Shown here: positions 1 to 9,076 of the stretch, in pieces
Layout: each line of letters starts with the position of its first letter
Position numbering within the stretch: position 1 is the first letter of the stretch
NCBI RefSeq assembly: GCF_007754425.1
Contig: NZ_CP037452.1
Location: forward strand, 1,872,664 to 1,936,663
Direction: 5' to 3'
Source: Gimesia fumaroli
GTDB taxonomy: Bacteria > Planctomycetota > Planctomycetia > Planctomycetales > Planctomycetaceae
Length of the DNA stretch: 64,000 bases
The notes under the pieces: generated by a model
What the model was told of the DNA's origin: nothing
The model's input: only the letters and a program-made list of their open reading frames with translations
The model's database searches: none
Translations under genes and position numbers: made by a program

Positions 1-1
1 C

Positions 2-76
2 GACGATGCAGACGCATCCGATATCGACGACTTCTTCAGCGCCATCACCGGCGGAGACAACCCGCTGCTCAACTAG
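2..76 (+). CDS. C-terminal end of an unknown protein (partial)
   Basis: The first bases continue an open frame that ends with TAG at 74-76. The 24 visible residues are acidic (DDADASDIDDF) and end in NPLLN. The gene starts outside the window and no family can be assigned. A strong rho-independent terminator follows about 40 bases later, which supports this being a real gene end on the plus strand. Confidence 0.6.
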   Translation, partial: DDADASDIDDFFSAITGGDNPLLN

Positions 77-114
77 CAGCCTGTGTCTCACAGCCGCGGA
101 CAAGTAAAAACCAC

Positions 115-150
115 AGCCCTCTGAAACTGACGTTCCAGAGGGCTTTTTTT
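115..150 (+). terminator. Rho-independent terminator of the leftmost gene
   Basis: A 9-bp perfect stem (AGCCCTCTG with CAGAGGGCT) around a 12-base loop is followed by a run of seven T. It closes the gene that ends at 76. Confidence 0.9.
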
Positions 151-1019
151 ATGCGCGTTGAATGGCTGAAGTCTCATACCCTCCTCAGTCCCCTCGCAAG
201 GGCATCACAGTAGAGATCTGACTAAATCTCTGCTTCTTAAAATGGTAGCGCTCGGATGCCTGCTCAATCAAATCATCCCGCTCCGGGGCTCCGTTCCCTT
301 TACAATCGTCATAATCGATACGACAGGGATTCTTATCAAAAGCGTTAAATTCCTTGTAAAGAGATTTGAACATTTCCTGGGTTTAGCGACTTATGAAAAT
401 CCGTGCTCGAAAAAAGTTAGTGTTGTAGTGATTTTATAAGTTATTACATGTCTGAGGCTTATGACGAATATCGTGGTGTTGATTGTTGTAGAGATTCTAC
501 GAGTGGCACATGTCTTGCGAGTTATACCAGTCAAACCAGTTATTCCGAAGTTACTGAAAAGTCGGGATCTAACGGTTGTAACGAAATCTGAATGAACCAC
601 TTCTGCCACTTGAATGAAGGCTAATAAGAAGTGAAACGCATAGAGAGAGTGTGTGGCGACCTGAGAGACCGTTACACAAGTCGGTGACCTGAGAGACCAC
701 CGATGACTGATTGACTGAAGCGGAGAGAACTTCTGGTTACTTAACCCTGATTTTTATGGTGAGTGAGGCAATGAGTTCCGCCTTGAAAACCAGAAAAGGA
801 AAGCCTGAGAAACTTTCCTCTCCCGCTTTAGCCAATCGGCAATTTCAAAATAGAAATCAAAATATTGGCAGGGCACTGTACCTGATTTTGTAAAAGTAGC
901 GGCGTCAAAACAGAAATCGAGTTGCAGTGTGATGCCACTGTCTGAGAAATGAGACGCCGTAAAAACGATCCCCTAAATTTCAAAAGTGCTGTTAATCAAA
1001 ATACACAAAGGAGCTTCAA
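151..1019. other. Intergenic stretch without a convincing gene
   Basis: About 870 bases with only short overlapping open frames on both strands, none with a good ribosome site or recognisable product. A 13-base direct repeat, GACCTGAGAGACC, occurs at 658-670 and 686-698. An imperfect inverted repeat (GCGGCGTC at 899-906, GACGCCGT at 953-960) lies before the next gene. The promoter of the pilin-like gene at 1020 must lie here, but I see no clear -35/-10 pair. A small RNA is possible but not supported. Confidence 0.5.
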
Positions 1020-1511
1020 ATGAGTCATTTCGCAAATCAGTTTTGGAACGACGAAGATGGTTTCGTTATTTCCGCGGAGCTGGTGATTATTCTGACGGTA
1101 GCAGTCCTGGCGATGATTGTCGGGTTAAGCTATGTGCAGTCGGCTGTCGTGAGTGAGTTTTCTGATGTGGCGGGAGCGATTTCGTCTCTGAACCAAAGCT
1201 ATGCTTATACAGGTTATTATTCGCGCAGCTATTTTGGGAAATTCAAATCGTTTTATGCTGGTTCTGCGTACTACACATATCCCCGTGGTGGTGCGGTTCT
1301 GGGGTACAATGGATGCGACTACGTGCAGCGAGGCGGCAGTTACTCAGAAGATATACTGTTGGAAACTGAAACAGTCGAAGAACCATGTCAGATTTGCCGG
1401 CCAGGAGAAGTGCAGGAAGAAATTATTGAAGAATCGGAAGTCGACTGCCCTAAATGTGAACTGGGCAAGGAGATCATCATTCCTCAGGCGGCTGATCCAA
1501 GGCAAGAGTAG
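1020..1511 (+). CDS. Pilin-like single-span membrane protein with Tyr-rich and Cys-pair tail
   Basis: 163 residues. After a short polar start (NDEDGF), residues about 18-45 form one hydrophobic helix (ELVIILTVAVLAMIVGLSYV). The layout, with a Glu just inside the helix, resembles Flp/TadE-type small pilins, which are abundant in Planctomycetes. The middle is rich in Tyr, Gly and Ser. The acidic tail carries two CxxC pairs (CQIC and CPKC), which could bind metal or form disulfides. The start is fixed by AAAGGAG seven bases upstream, and a strong terminator follows. The pilin comparison rests on layout only; the exact function is unknown. Confidence 0.7.
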   Translation: MSHFANQFWNDEDGFVISAELVIILTVAVLAMIVGLSYVQSAVVSEFSDVAGAISSLNQSYAYTGYYSRSYFGKFKSFYAGSAYYTYPRGGAVLGYNGCDYVQRGGSYSEDILLETETVEEPCQICRPGEVQEEIIEESEVDCPKCELGKEIIIPQAADPRQE

Positions 1512-1562
1512 TGAATGAGAAACTGTGTGAGGCTCATTGCTCCTGAACTGAAGAATCTTTTC

Positions 1563-1600
1563 CAGCCAGCATTGGTAATCAATGCTGGCTGTTTTTGTTT
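1563..1600 (+). terminator. Terminator after the pilin-like gene
   Basis: A 12-bp perfect stem (CAGCCAGCATTG with CAATGCTGGCTG) around a GTAAT loop is followed by TTTTTGTTTT. Confidence 0.92.
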
Positions 1601-1647
1601 TAAATGAGGAGTTCTCAGGCGGCTTCAGGAGGGGAAGCTGTCGAGCT

Positions 1648-1684
1648 ACAAAAAAAGCTTACTGTTGAATGCAACAGTAAGCTT
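1648..1684 (-). terminator. Terminator of tRNA-Ala
   Basis: A 13-bp perfect inverted repeat (AAGCTTACTGTTG and its complement, loop of four) sits just downstream of the minus-strand tRNA. On that strand it is followed by a run of T. Confidence 0.88.
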
Positions 1685-1688
1685 AAAG

Positions 1689-1761
1689 TGGAGGATACCG
1701 GGCTCGAACCGGTGACCTTTTGGCTGCCAGCCAAACGCTCTCCCAACTGAGCTAATCCCCC
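1689..1761 (-). tRNA. tRNA-Ala(GGC)
   Basis: The minus strand folds into a full cloverleaf: acceptor GGGGGAT/ATCCTCC, D arm GCTC/GAGC, anticodon stem TTTGG/CCAAA with loop CTGGCAG (anticodon GGC), and T arm CCGG TTCGAGC CCGG. The discriminator base is A. No CCA tail follows at the 3' end. It is a single-gene transcript with its own terminator. Confidence 0.96.
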
Positions 1762-2054
1762 AGAGTGCGGTAAAATTACCTGAATGTAAGGGTAAGGATA
1801 GAAAATAGTTTCGGCAATTCAAGTGCTGAGAAACAATCTAAATGAAAAAAACGGTTAAAAAACGCCCGGTATGTTGAATCGTGCTTAACTAGAGGTTTGA
1901 AACAGAGTTGCATGTGGAAGAATGAGAATTCTGACTGGCGAACCCTGGTACCTGAAATTGGCTCTCAATAGCAGAGAAGAGGGATAATTCGGGGTTCTCT
2001 TCAACTAAAAAAGAGGAAATCTTCTCCACTTAGATCATATCAGGAGGCATTGCT

Positions 2055-2618
2055 TTGTCAGTCAGGTTAATTTCACGATTACATGAACATCGTCGCTGGG
2101 TGAATCAGGCGTTACTGGAGTCTGTTCAAATGCTTTCTGAAGAACAGTGTGTTCAAGAGTTTGCAATCGGACAAGGATCAATCTGGCACTCTTTGCTGCA
2201 TTTATATGGGGCAGAATATGTCTGGCTGGAAGCACTGCGGGGGGATGAGAATCCCCGAGTGCCCGGTGATTTGGAGGGAGAGATTCCGGGAAATCAAAAA
2301 GCTGAGGGAGCCATTCAAACAGTGTCCGACTTGAAACTGAAATGGGTGGCATTGGAGCAACGCTGGATGAATTATCTGGAGCGGTTGACGGAAGAGAAGC
2401 TGGATGAAGTCATCAGAAAGCGCAGCAGTAGCTCGGGCAAGGGACGCGTACATCAAACCAGCCGCCGTGATGTTTTATTACACGTTTGTACTCACGCGCA
2501 TTATACTGCATCGCAAGTGGTAAACATGTTGCGTCAGGCTGGTGTAACGTCCCTGCCGGATCTAATGCTGATTACTCTGGCACGCACACAAATGGCGGCG
2601 CTGGCAGATCAGGGTTAA
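2055..2618 (+). CDS. DinB-family protein
   Basis: 187 residues of the DinB/YfiT-type four-helix bundle fold. Residues about 8-60 show the typical N-terminal helix with an early HEH/RRW segment, followed by an IWHSLLHLYGAEYVWLEAL block. The later block, RRDVLLHVCTHAHYTASQVV, holds the His residues that bind a divalent metal in the family. Members include thiol-dependent S-transferases and many damage-inducible proteins of unknown role. TTG is the start because AGGAGG lies eight bases before it. It converges on lexA. The substrate cannot be told from the sequence. Confidence 0.85.
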   Translation: MSVRLISRLHEHRRWVNQALLESVQMLSEEQCVQEFAIGQGSIWHSLLHLYGAEYVWLEALRGDENPRVPGDLEGEIPGNQKAEGAIQTVSDLKLKWVALEQRWMNYLERLTEEKLDEVIRKRSSSSGKGRVHQTSRRDVLLHVCTHAHYTASQVVNMLRQAGVTSLPDLMLITLARTQMAALADQG

Positions 2619-2631
2619 GTCGAACAAAGAG

Positions 2632-3240
2632 TCAAATGAATTTTCGGATGACCCCTTTTACGACGCCGAGAATCTGGACATCGTTCGAATAGATGGGAGC
2701 CATTGCTGAGTTGGCGGGTTCTAATCGAACGCGATCTCCTTCCTGAAAGAAGCGTTTTAACGTGGCTTCCTGCTGTTCAACCAGCGCGACGACGATTTCA
2801 CCCTGCTGGCAGGTGTCCTGTTTTTGGACCACGACATAATCACCGTCCTGGATCTGGGCATCAATCATCGATGTGCCTTTGACCTTCAGACAGAAATTGT
2901 CAGACGTGTCGAACAGAGGACTGAAATCAACTTGTGTTTGACCTTGTGGCGGGTGATCCAGAGGAGCGCCTGCTTTTAAGGTGCCGGCTATTGTAATATT
3001 GGCCGGTTTTTGTGAATTATCACACAGTTGAATGGATCGGGAGATATGAGACTGTCGTTTGATGAGTCCCTTCCGTTCCAGTGCTTTTAGATGTCCCATA
3101 ACGCCGTTGGGGGATCGAATATCGAATGCGTCGCCAATTTCTCTGACCGTCGGGCCATAGCCGCGATTGATAATCTTATCTTTCAGAAATTGATAGATTG
3201 CTGTTTGTCGTTCCGTCAGTTTGACAGTTTGGTTTATCAT
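2632..3240 (-). CDS. lexA: LexA repressor
   Basis: The SOS regulator: it binds operators as a dimer and cleaves itself when RecA is activated. 202 residues. An N-terminal winged helix spans about residues 1-70 (TERQTAIYQFL, GPTVREIGDAF). The Ala90-Gly91 cleavage site lies in LKAGAPL. The S24 peptidase domain has Ser124 in GTSM and Lys162 in ATLKRFF as the catalytic pair. I chose the internal Met (MINQTVKLTERQ) as start because it matches the normal LexA N-terminus and has GAGGAAG upstream; an in-frame extension of 20 residues exists but looks unreal. A palindrome 39 bases upstream may be its own operator. Confidence 0.95.
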   Translation of the reverse strand: MINQTVKLTERQTAIYQFLKDKIINRGYGPTVREIGDAFDIRSPNGVMGHLKALERKGLIKRQSHISRSIQLCDNSQKPANITIAGTLKAGAPLDHPPQGQTQVDFSPLFDTSDNFCLKVKGTSMIDAQIQDGDYVVVQKQDTCQQGEIVVALVEQQEATLKRFFQEGDRVRLEPANSAMAPIYSNDVQILGVVKGVIRKFI

Positions 3241-3278
3241 GCCTGCTTCCTCATCACTTTCACGTAAACGGTTGAAGT

Positions 3279-3302
3279 CATTGTGGCTTACACCACACAA
3301 TG
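3279..3302. promoter_or_regulatory. Candidate LexA operator upstream of lexA
   Basis: CATTGTG and CACAATG form a perfect 7-base inverted repeat with a 10-base spacer, 39 bases before the lexA start. LexA is usually autoregulated, and operators are dyads in this position. The consensus in Planctomycetes is not known to me, so the assignment is inference. Confidence 0.45.
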
Positions 3303-3432
3303 GCCCGTTCTATACACTAATGGACCAATGGAACCTGAAAATCTAACCGTTTTTTTACAGGATTTCGTGTAAATCCTTATAAGTGATGTGGATTTTATAT
3401 TTCGATAACTTCAGACATGATTATCGTTTAGG

Positions 3433-6400
3433 TTAACTACTGAGTTCTGTAGAATACGCATCAGCGGCGAGTTGTTTGATTTTCGCCAAGTCCAGTTTCC
3501 CTGTTCCCAGAAGCGGGATCGTTTCCACTTCCAGAAAACTGTCGCTGCTGGGAATCCAGAGATTGGGAATCTCCTGGTTGGCGATTTCTTTCAGAATTGT
3601 TTCGATGGAGATATTCAGTGGCTTATGGAGAACGATTAATCGTTCTCCTTTTTTAGGATCGGGAACGGCGGTCACGGCAACTTGAACTTCAGGCTCGTCT
3701 TCATCTGGGTCACTGACAATATTGGCGATCAGCTCTTCGATTCGAACATGAGGCACCATTTCCCCGCCAATTTTTGAGAAGCGGGTTTGTCTGCCAGTAA
3801 TGGTGATAAATCCCTCTTCATCGATTGTGGCAAAGTCTCCGGTGTTGTACCAGCCATCAAAAATGACTTCTGCTGTTTTCTCTGCGTTATTTAAGTAGCC
3901 TTTCATGACGTTCGGGCCTTTGATAAAAAGAAGCCCTTCCTGCCCGTCAGGCAGGTCCTGCATGGTATCGGGATCAACGGTTTTCGCCATGACGCAGGGA
4001 ATTGCCCGGCCAACGGTACCTGGTTTTGAACTGACTTCGTTCGGGTCAAGTTGTCGACTGGGGGGAATATTGACCGCAGCAACCGGTGAGAGTTCGGTTG
4101 TGCCATAACCTTCGGTAGGAAAGATGCCGAATTTATCATGGAACTCTTTCGCCAGGCTCTGCGGAAGTTTTTCTGCGCCGGTGATGACGATCTCCAGCGT
4201 CTTGAATTGCTCAGGGGTGCAGCGTTTCAGGTAATGTCTTAAGAAGGTTGGGGTCGATGCGAAAAGCGTGACTTTGTACTTCTCGACCATTTTTCCAACC
4301 GTGCGCGCGTCGGTAGGATTAAAGTGATAGCAGACTCCCATATTTCGGATGAACGGCATCCAGAGGGAAATCGTATAGCCGAAGGAATGGAAAAACGGCA
4401 GGATTCCGAGAATGCAGTCTTGGGGAGAGAGGTGTAGTAAATCGTCGGCGGAATTGATATTGGAAACAATATTATGGTGTGTGAGCATGACGCCTTTAGG
4501 ACGGCCTGTCGAACCGGATGTAAAGATGATGGTGCTTAGCTCGTCGGAGCCAACATGCCTTAAGCCGATGAGTCGTTCGAGGATCCACGCAGGGACAATA
4601 TACGCCATAAAAGCGCAGATCAGTTTATCGAAGGCTGAAGCTTTCGGTTTTAAATCGTCAAGAAGTACGACATTGGCGTCCATTTCAATCGGTTTTTTTT
4701 CCAGGAATTTCTGGCTGGTCAAAACGGTTTTGATGCCTGCTTCCTTGATGCAATAGTTTATATCGCCGTCAGAAAGAGTGTAGTTCAGGTTGATCGGAAC
4801 TCGCCCGGAGATCGCGAGGCTGGCATTGATGACAGACCCTCCCACCGAAGGTGGCAGGAGTACGCCGATCATTTTTTCGTCTTGTTTTAAAACGTGTTTG
4901 TTGAGTAACCGTCTCATTAACAGCGCGCCGGTCAACAGCTTGCCGCCTGTAATTTCAACGCCCGTTGAGTCGGCAACTTTTTGCTGGAATCGTCGGTTTT
5001 TACATTTTCTGAGAAACAATCTTGGTGGAATCATTTGATACGTCTTTCGAAAATTGGCCGCTTCGATCCCCAGGTTTTGAACAACCTTCTGGACATGTTT
5101 TTCATTTTCCGGGTGCAAGATGGGTTTTCCAAAACGAATGGAAACCGGGTAAGGCCAGCGCCGGGGTTTTTTCCAGAAAAACTTTCCGCCATGAAAACTA
5201 AAAATGCTCCCCCATAATTCATCGATGTAGACGGGAATGACGGGAGCGCCAGTTCCTTTGATGATTTTCATTAAACCCGACTGAAACGGTTGTAGATAAC
5301 CGGAACGAGTCAATTTGCCTTCAGCAAAGATACAGACTAATTCGCCATTTTCAATTGCAGAGCGGGCATCTTTAATGGAACGCATTAAAGCTTTCGGCCC
5401 ATCTTCTACATTAATGGGGATTGTCTTATACAGTTTTGTCAGCCATGAAATCCAGGGGCCTTGCACATAAGTCGAATAGGCGATCATGCGGACCGGCCGC
5501 GTTGAAGTGAGAATCAGAAAGATTCCATCCAGCCAGGAAACATGATTCGCTACGAGAAGTGCGCCTCCTTTTTTGGGCAGATTCCTCAGTCCTTTGACTC
5601 TGAGTTTATAGATGGTACAACTCACAAGCCAGACCATAAATCGGATGGTGGCGTTCGGAAGCAGTTTGAAGATATAAATGCCGACCGGAACTGTAAGTAG
5701 TCCAATGACCATGAAAATCTGGCTGGCAGACATCTTCAAAGTATCCTGCATCACCCAAAAGGCAAATGAAGCAAACAGGATGAACGCGAATGCGAGAAAG
5801 TTCGCTGCTGCGAGAATACTGCCACGTGTTTCTACATCGCTACGGTGCTGGAGGAATGTTTCCAGCGGGATATCGAATAATCCGGAACTCACACCCAGCA
5901 GAAACAGCCAGAGTAGTGATAGCAGGTAATAGGTCTGCGAGCTGGATTCCTGCCCCGGGATTACGCTGCTGCCTGTGAAAAACAGGAGTATGGATGTGAT
6001 GACGATTCCGGCTGCTCCTAAGGGGACGATTCCCAGTTCAATGCGTCCTGCAGACCAGATACCGGCGAGCATGCTTCCCAAGGCGACACCAAAAACCAGA
6101 ATTCCCAGTAAGGGGCCGATATCTTTTTGTGAGAGACCCAGTTCATGAATTCCGTATGTATCGACGTTAATTTGTGCGAGCGAAGCCAGCATCCAGAAAA
6201 AGGCAACCCCCAGTGCAGTTCTAAGTAGAGGCGTACTGCTGCGGAGTAGTTGCAGCTGGTGCCAGGTCTCTTTGGCAGGATTGAATGGAAAGCCTCGGTC
6301 GGGAGCAGCAGGGGGGAGCTTGCGAATTTTCAGGCTGACGAGAGTACCCACAATGGCTACACCGACGAGCGTGAGTGCAGCAATCCCGATATCAGTGAGT

Positions 6401-6960
6401 GATCCGGGGGCTTCTAGATTCGGTTGTGTGACGTGGTATAAATAGTTACCGGCAATAAAGCCCAGAGCCGAAGAGACCACGGTGATCAGGCCCATGACGC
6501 CATTCCCCTTTGAGAGCCGGTTATCACGCAGCATCTCTGGAATACTACCGAACTTGGCAGGGCCGAAGAGTGCACTCTGACAACCCATTAAGGCTACGAT
6601 AAAAAAGAGCAGATAGATATTCCCGATCTGTATGGCGAGGATCCCTAAAGTCATGATGATAATCTCAGACACCTTGCAGGAGATAATCACGGTGCGCTTA
6701 CTGAAGCGATCTGCCAGATAACCAGCGACACTTGCCAACAGGAGATAAGGCAACGTAAAGCAGGCTAAACCTAATGAAAGCGCTTCGGCATCGCCGATGA
6801 TCGGTTTACCGATGGGAATAATGAACCAGCGAAACATATTATCATTCATGGCGCCCAGAAACTGGGTTGCCAGCAGTGCCAGAAAGGAAGGTGAATTTAA
6901 AGTTCCTTTGGGCTCACCGAGTTTCCGAGGCGCTGTTTCGGCGGAGTTCGTTGAAGTCAT
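3433..6960 (-). CDS. aas: Fused MFS transporter / 1-acyl-glycerophosphate acyltransferase / acyl-ACP synthetase (Aas type)
   Basis: 1175 residues with three domains. Residues about 20-435 are a 12-span MFS transporter of the LplT lysophospholipid flippase type. Residues about 445-640 are a PlsC-type acyltransferase with the catalytic HX4D motif (H473, D478, in NHVSWLD). Residues about 660-1170 are an AMP-forming acyl-CoA/ACP synthetase with the P-loop FTSGSTGRPKG and the YGTTE motif. In E. coli, LplT and Aas are separate neighbours that bring lysophosphatidylethanolamine in and re-acylate it. Here all three steps sit on one chain, so the protein likely repairs membrane phospholipids. It ends upstream of lexA in the same direction with its own spacing. 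Specificity is inferred from the family. Confidence 0.9.
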   Translation of the reverse strand: MTSTNSAETAPRKLGEPKGTLNSPSFLALLATQFLGAMNDNMFRWFIIPIGKPIIGDAEALSLGLACFTLPYLLLASVAGYLADRFSKRTVIISCKVSEIIIMTLGILAIQIGNIYLLFFIVALMGCQSALFGPAKFGSIPEMLRDNRLSKGNGVMGLITVVSSALGFIAGNYLYHVTQPNLEAPGSLTDIGIAALTLVGVAIVGTLVSLKIRKLPPAAPDRGFPFNPAKETWHQLQLLRSSTPLLRTALGVAFFWMLASLAQINVDTYGIHELGLSQKDIGPLLGILVFGVALGSMLAGIWSAGRIELGIVPLGAAGIVITSILLFFTGSSVIPGQESSSQTYYLLSLLWLFLLGVSSGLFDIPLETFLQHRSDVETRGSILAAANFLAFAFILFASFAFWVMQDTLKMSASQIFMVIGLLTVPVGIYIFKLLPNATIRFMVWLVSCTIYKLRVKGLRNLPKKGGALLVANHVSWLDGIFLILTSTRPVRMIAYSTYVQGPWISWLTKLYKTIPINVEDGPKALMRSIKDARSAIENGELVCIFAEGKLTRSGYLQPFQSGLMKIIKGTGAPVIPVYIDELWGSIFSFHGGKFFWKKPRRWPYPVSIRFGKPILHPENEKHVQKVVQNLGIEAANFRKTYQMIPPRLFLRKCKNRRFQQKVADSTGVEITGGKLLTGALLMRRLLNKHVLKQDEKMIGVLLPPSVGGSVINASLAISGRVPINLNYTLSDGDINYCIKEAGIKTVLTSQKFLEKKPIEMDANVVLLDDLKPKASAFDKLICAFMAYIVPAWILERLIGLRHVGSDELSTIIFTSGSTGRPKGVMLTHHNIVSNINSADDLLHLSPQDCILGILPFFHSFGYTISLWMPFIRNMGVCYHFNPTDARTVGKMVEKYKVTLFASTPTFLRHYLKRCTPEQFKTLEIVITGAEKLPQSLAKEFHDKFGIFPTEGYGTTELSPVAAVNIPPSRQLDPNEVSSKPGTVGRAIPCVMAKTVDPDTMQDLPDGQEGLLFIKGPNVMKGYLNNAEKTAEVIFDGWYNTGDFATIDEEGFITITGRQTRFSKIGGEMVPHVRIEELIANIVSDPDEDEPEVQVAVTAVPDPKKGERLIVLHKPLNISIETILKEIANQEIPNLWIPSSDSFLEVETIPLLGTGKLDLAKIKQLAADAYSTELSS

Positions 6961-7257
6961 TATTTGTTGAGATCCAGATATCGATATTACGCCCCGGTTA
7001 GATGATCTCAGATTGCATCAGAGATTGTATTCTGGGCGACATTCGGAAAAGTAATTGAAAGCGAAGCAATCAAACTGCTGCCTTCAAAGAAGGCGAAGAA
7101 TGCTCGAAAATATCACGAGAAAAATGTGAAGATCGAATTAAGGGCATAATATGTCAAAAAGTATTTATCTGTAAAGACTTAGATTCTGACAGAGCGTAAG
7201 ATACTGCGAGAGAATATTTTGAGGTGTATGTTTGTGATGTTCTCGTGCGAGGTGGGA

Positions 7258-8235
7258 TCAGGGAATAAAGGTGTAGCTGCCTGAATTCTGCTCCGCCAGC
7301 TCTCGAATGAGTGATTCGCCTTCCCGATTTCCTAAGCAGATACCGTTGACGATCACGTTTCGATTGCCTTTGGTCTGTGTAGCTACTTTGTTGAACGCTT
7401 TGACGATGGAAGCGTTGAATTGTCCGTCCGTCAGAAAATAAATCGTGTCGGGCTGAAGACGAAGTGCGATCAGCAGGGCTTCCAGAGGTTCCGTCGTTCC
7501 AACACCTGGGACCTTAGCGACCCAGGAGAGGAACTTTTTCTTTGCTTCGGGTGTTGCTGGCTGGAGGTTTCTGGCCGGCATCGGAATGGCGAAATCGCTG
7601 AAGAAGATGACGAAGAACTCCTGATGCTCATCCATAGAGTAAATGGATTTGGCAAGTTCCAGCTTGACACGTCCGAGTCTGGTTTTTCCCACGCTTTCAT
7701 GGGGGAAATTCATACTTTTGGAAGAGTCAACGACGAAGACAATGCGTTTGCTTTTGGGATTCAGGCCAAAAAATTCACCATTTCCCGATCCGTTTCCCGA
7801 GCCGGAATTGGCAGTTCCAATAGCGGATGAGGTCAATAAGGCTCCCACAATGTCAGCCGCATATTTGGTCGTGAGCGATTCTTCATGCTGCGTTGTCTGG
7901 GGAAGAGGGCCGTCCAGAAACGAAGAAAGCGATTTGGTATCAGGGGCAGAATTCAAGTCGAGTACCGGCGGCAATTTCGAAAGTACGGGTGCGCTGGACG
8001 CGCTTTCCTTTTTCTGCGTCACTGCGGTTACTTCCAGCACAACGGGCTCAATGTCTTTTGAGGGTGCAGACCAGCGCGTTTGAATAACATTCGTGGCAGA
8101 TGTGGAATCACGATCCACCTGATGATCCACAACGATAGCTAAACTGCCGATGAGGATCAGGTGAAATAGTGTCGACATACCAACTCCCTGATTCCAGCGC
8201 GATTGCGAATCAGAATGCGGGGGGCATGTAGACAT
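7258..8235 (-). CDS. Membrane-anchored von Willebrand factor A domain protein
   Basis: 325 residues. A hydrophobic segment at about residues 21-37 (STLFHLILIGSLAIVV) anchors the protein. A low-complexity linker follows, with Gly/Ser/Asn around 143-153. A VWA domain from about 163 has an intact metal-ion-dependent adhesion site, DSSKS (D170, S172, S174). Later blocks FFSDFAIPMP and YFLTDGQFN are typical of VWA. Such proteins bind protein partners through a divalent metal. The gene stands alone between longer intergenic stretches, so the partner is unknown. Confidence 0.85.
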   Translation of the reverse strand: MSTCPPHSDSQSRWNQGVGMSTLFHLILIGSLAIVVDHQVDRDSTSATNVIQTRWSAPSKDIEPVVLEVTAVTQKKESASSAPVLSKLPPVLDLNSAPDTKSLSSFLDGPLPQTTQHEESLTTKYAADIVGALLTSSAIGTANSGSGNGSGNGEFFGLNPKSKRIVFVVDSSKSMNFPHESVGKTRLGRVKLELAKSIYSMDEHQEFFVIFFSDFAIPMPARNLQPATPEAKKKFLSWVAKVPGVGTTEPLEALLIALRLQPDTIYFLTDGQFNASIVKAFNKVATQTKGNRNVIVNGICLGNREGESLIRELAEQNSGSYTFIP

Positions 8236-8457
8236 GGGTGACTCTTGTGGAAGAATATGAAAAACAGCACCTTTCTGAGGTGGTTTGGGTTAGTACGTCA
8301 TTTCTATTCTAGCGTTTTTATCAGCAAACGACAGAAAGAATTCTGATCAGTTGATCCAGTGCGATCACGATCCGAACTTTGCAGCAGGTTTTCGCAGGAT
8401 TCCGTTCAAAGCATGAAAAAACGACTGGAGATAAATGCTTGTTACGTATAATATTAG

Positions 8458-9042
8458 GTGACATGGGCGTTTTACGAATTTGTCCAGGTCCTTTTTACGT
8501 TTTTCGAGGCTGCGGTACGAAACCAGATGATGAAATCAACGGCCGTTGACCAGACAGTTCAGGAAAGCCGAAACGAAGTGGCTCCCAATTCTGTTACTCA
8601 AATAGAAGCACAGGAAGTAAATCGCGAATCGGGGGCGGTAGTGGACCAACCTGTTCTGTTTTTTGATGGTGTGTGTGGTTTATGTAATAGTAGTGTGGAT
8701 TTTGCGATTGCGCGGGATCAAAAAGGGCGGCTTTTGTATTCACCCTTGCAGGGCGAGACAGCGGCCAGGTTATTGAGTGAACAGGACATTCAGAATATTG
8801 ACACGGTGATATTTCGCACAGCTGAAGAGGGGCGGATTTATCGACGCTCGGCAGCGATTGTACGAGTTCTGTGGCTCCTGGGATTTCCCTGGAATATTTG
8901 TGGATGGCTGTTGTGGCTGATTCCATTGCCGATCAGGAATTTTGGTTACCGCATGGTGGCGGGCTCACGTTATCGGCTGTTTGGCAAACACGAAACCTGT
9001 CGGATGCCGACACTAGAGGAACGGACGCGTTTTTTACCCTGA
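8458..9042 (+). CDS. DCC-family thiol-disulfide oxidoreductase (DUF393)
   Basis: 194 residues from GTG. The DUF393/DCC core starts near residue 65 with FFDGVCGLCN, whose Cys73 and Cys76 form the CxxC redox pair. A Trp-rich segment (LLWLIPLPIRNFGY) is also typical of the family. The first 55 residues are not part of the domain. The Met-Met pair at 8527-8532 is an alternative start that would remove 23 residues; neither site has a strong ribosome site. The sulfatase follows 34 bases later on the same strand, but a functional link is not evident. Confidence 0.8.
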   Translation: MTWAFYEFVQVLFTFFEAAVRNQMMKSTAVDQTVQESRNEVAPNSVTQIEAQEVNRESGAVVDQPVLFFDGVCGLCNSSVDFAIARDQKGRLLYSPLQGETAARLLSEQDIQNIDTVIFRTAEEGRIYRRSAAIVRVLWLLGFPWNICGWLLWLIPLPIRNFGYRMVAGSRYRLFGKHETCRMPTLEERTRFLP

Positions 9043-9076
9043 ACCTGAAAAGTCAGAAGTGAGTGAAGAGAGAACT

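Noticed and set aside
242-439. 65-codon plus-strand frame in the left intergenic stretch
   Set aside because: It overlaps other short frames, has no ribosome site, and no recognisable product.
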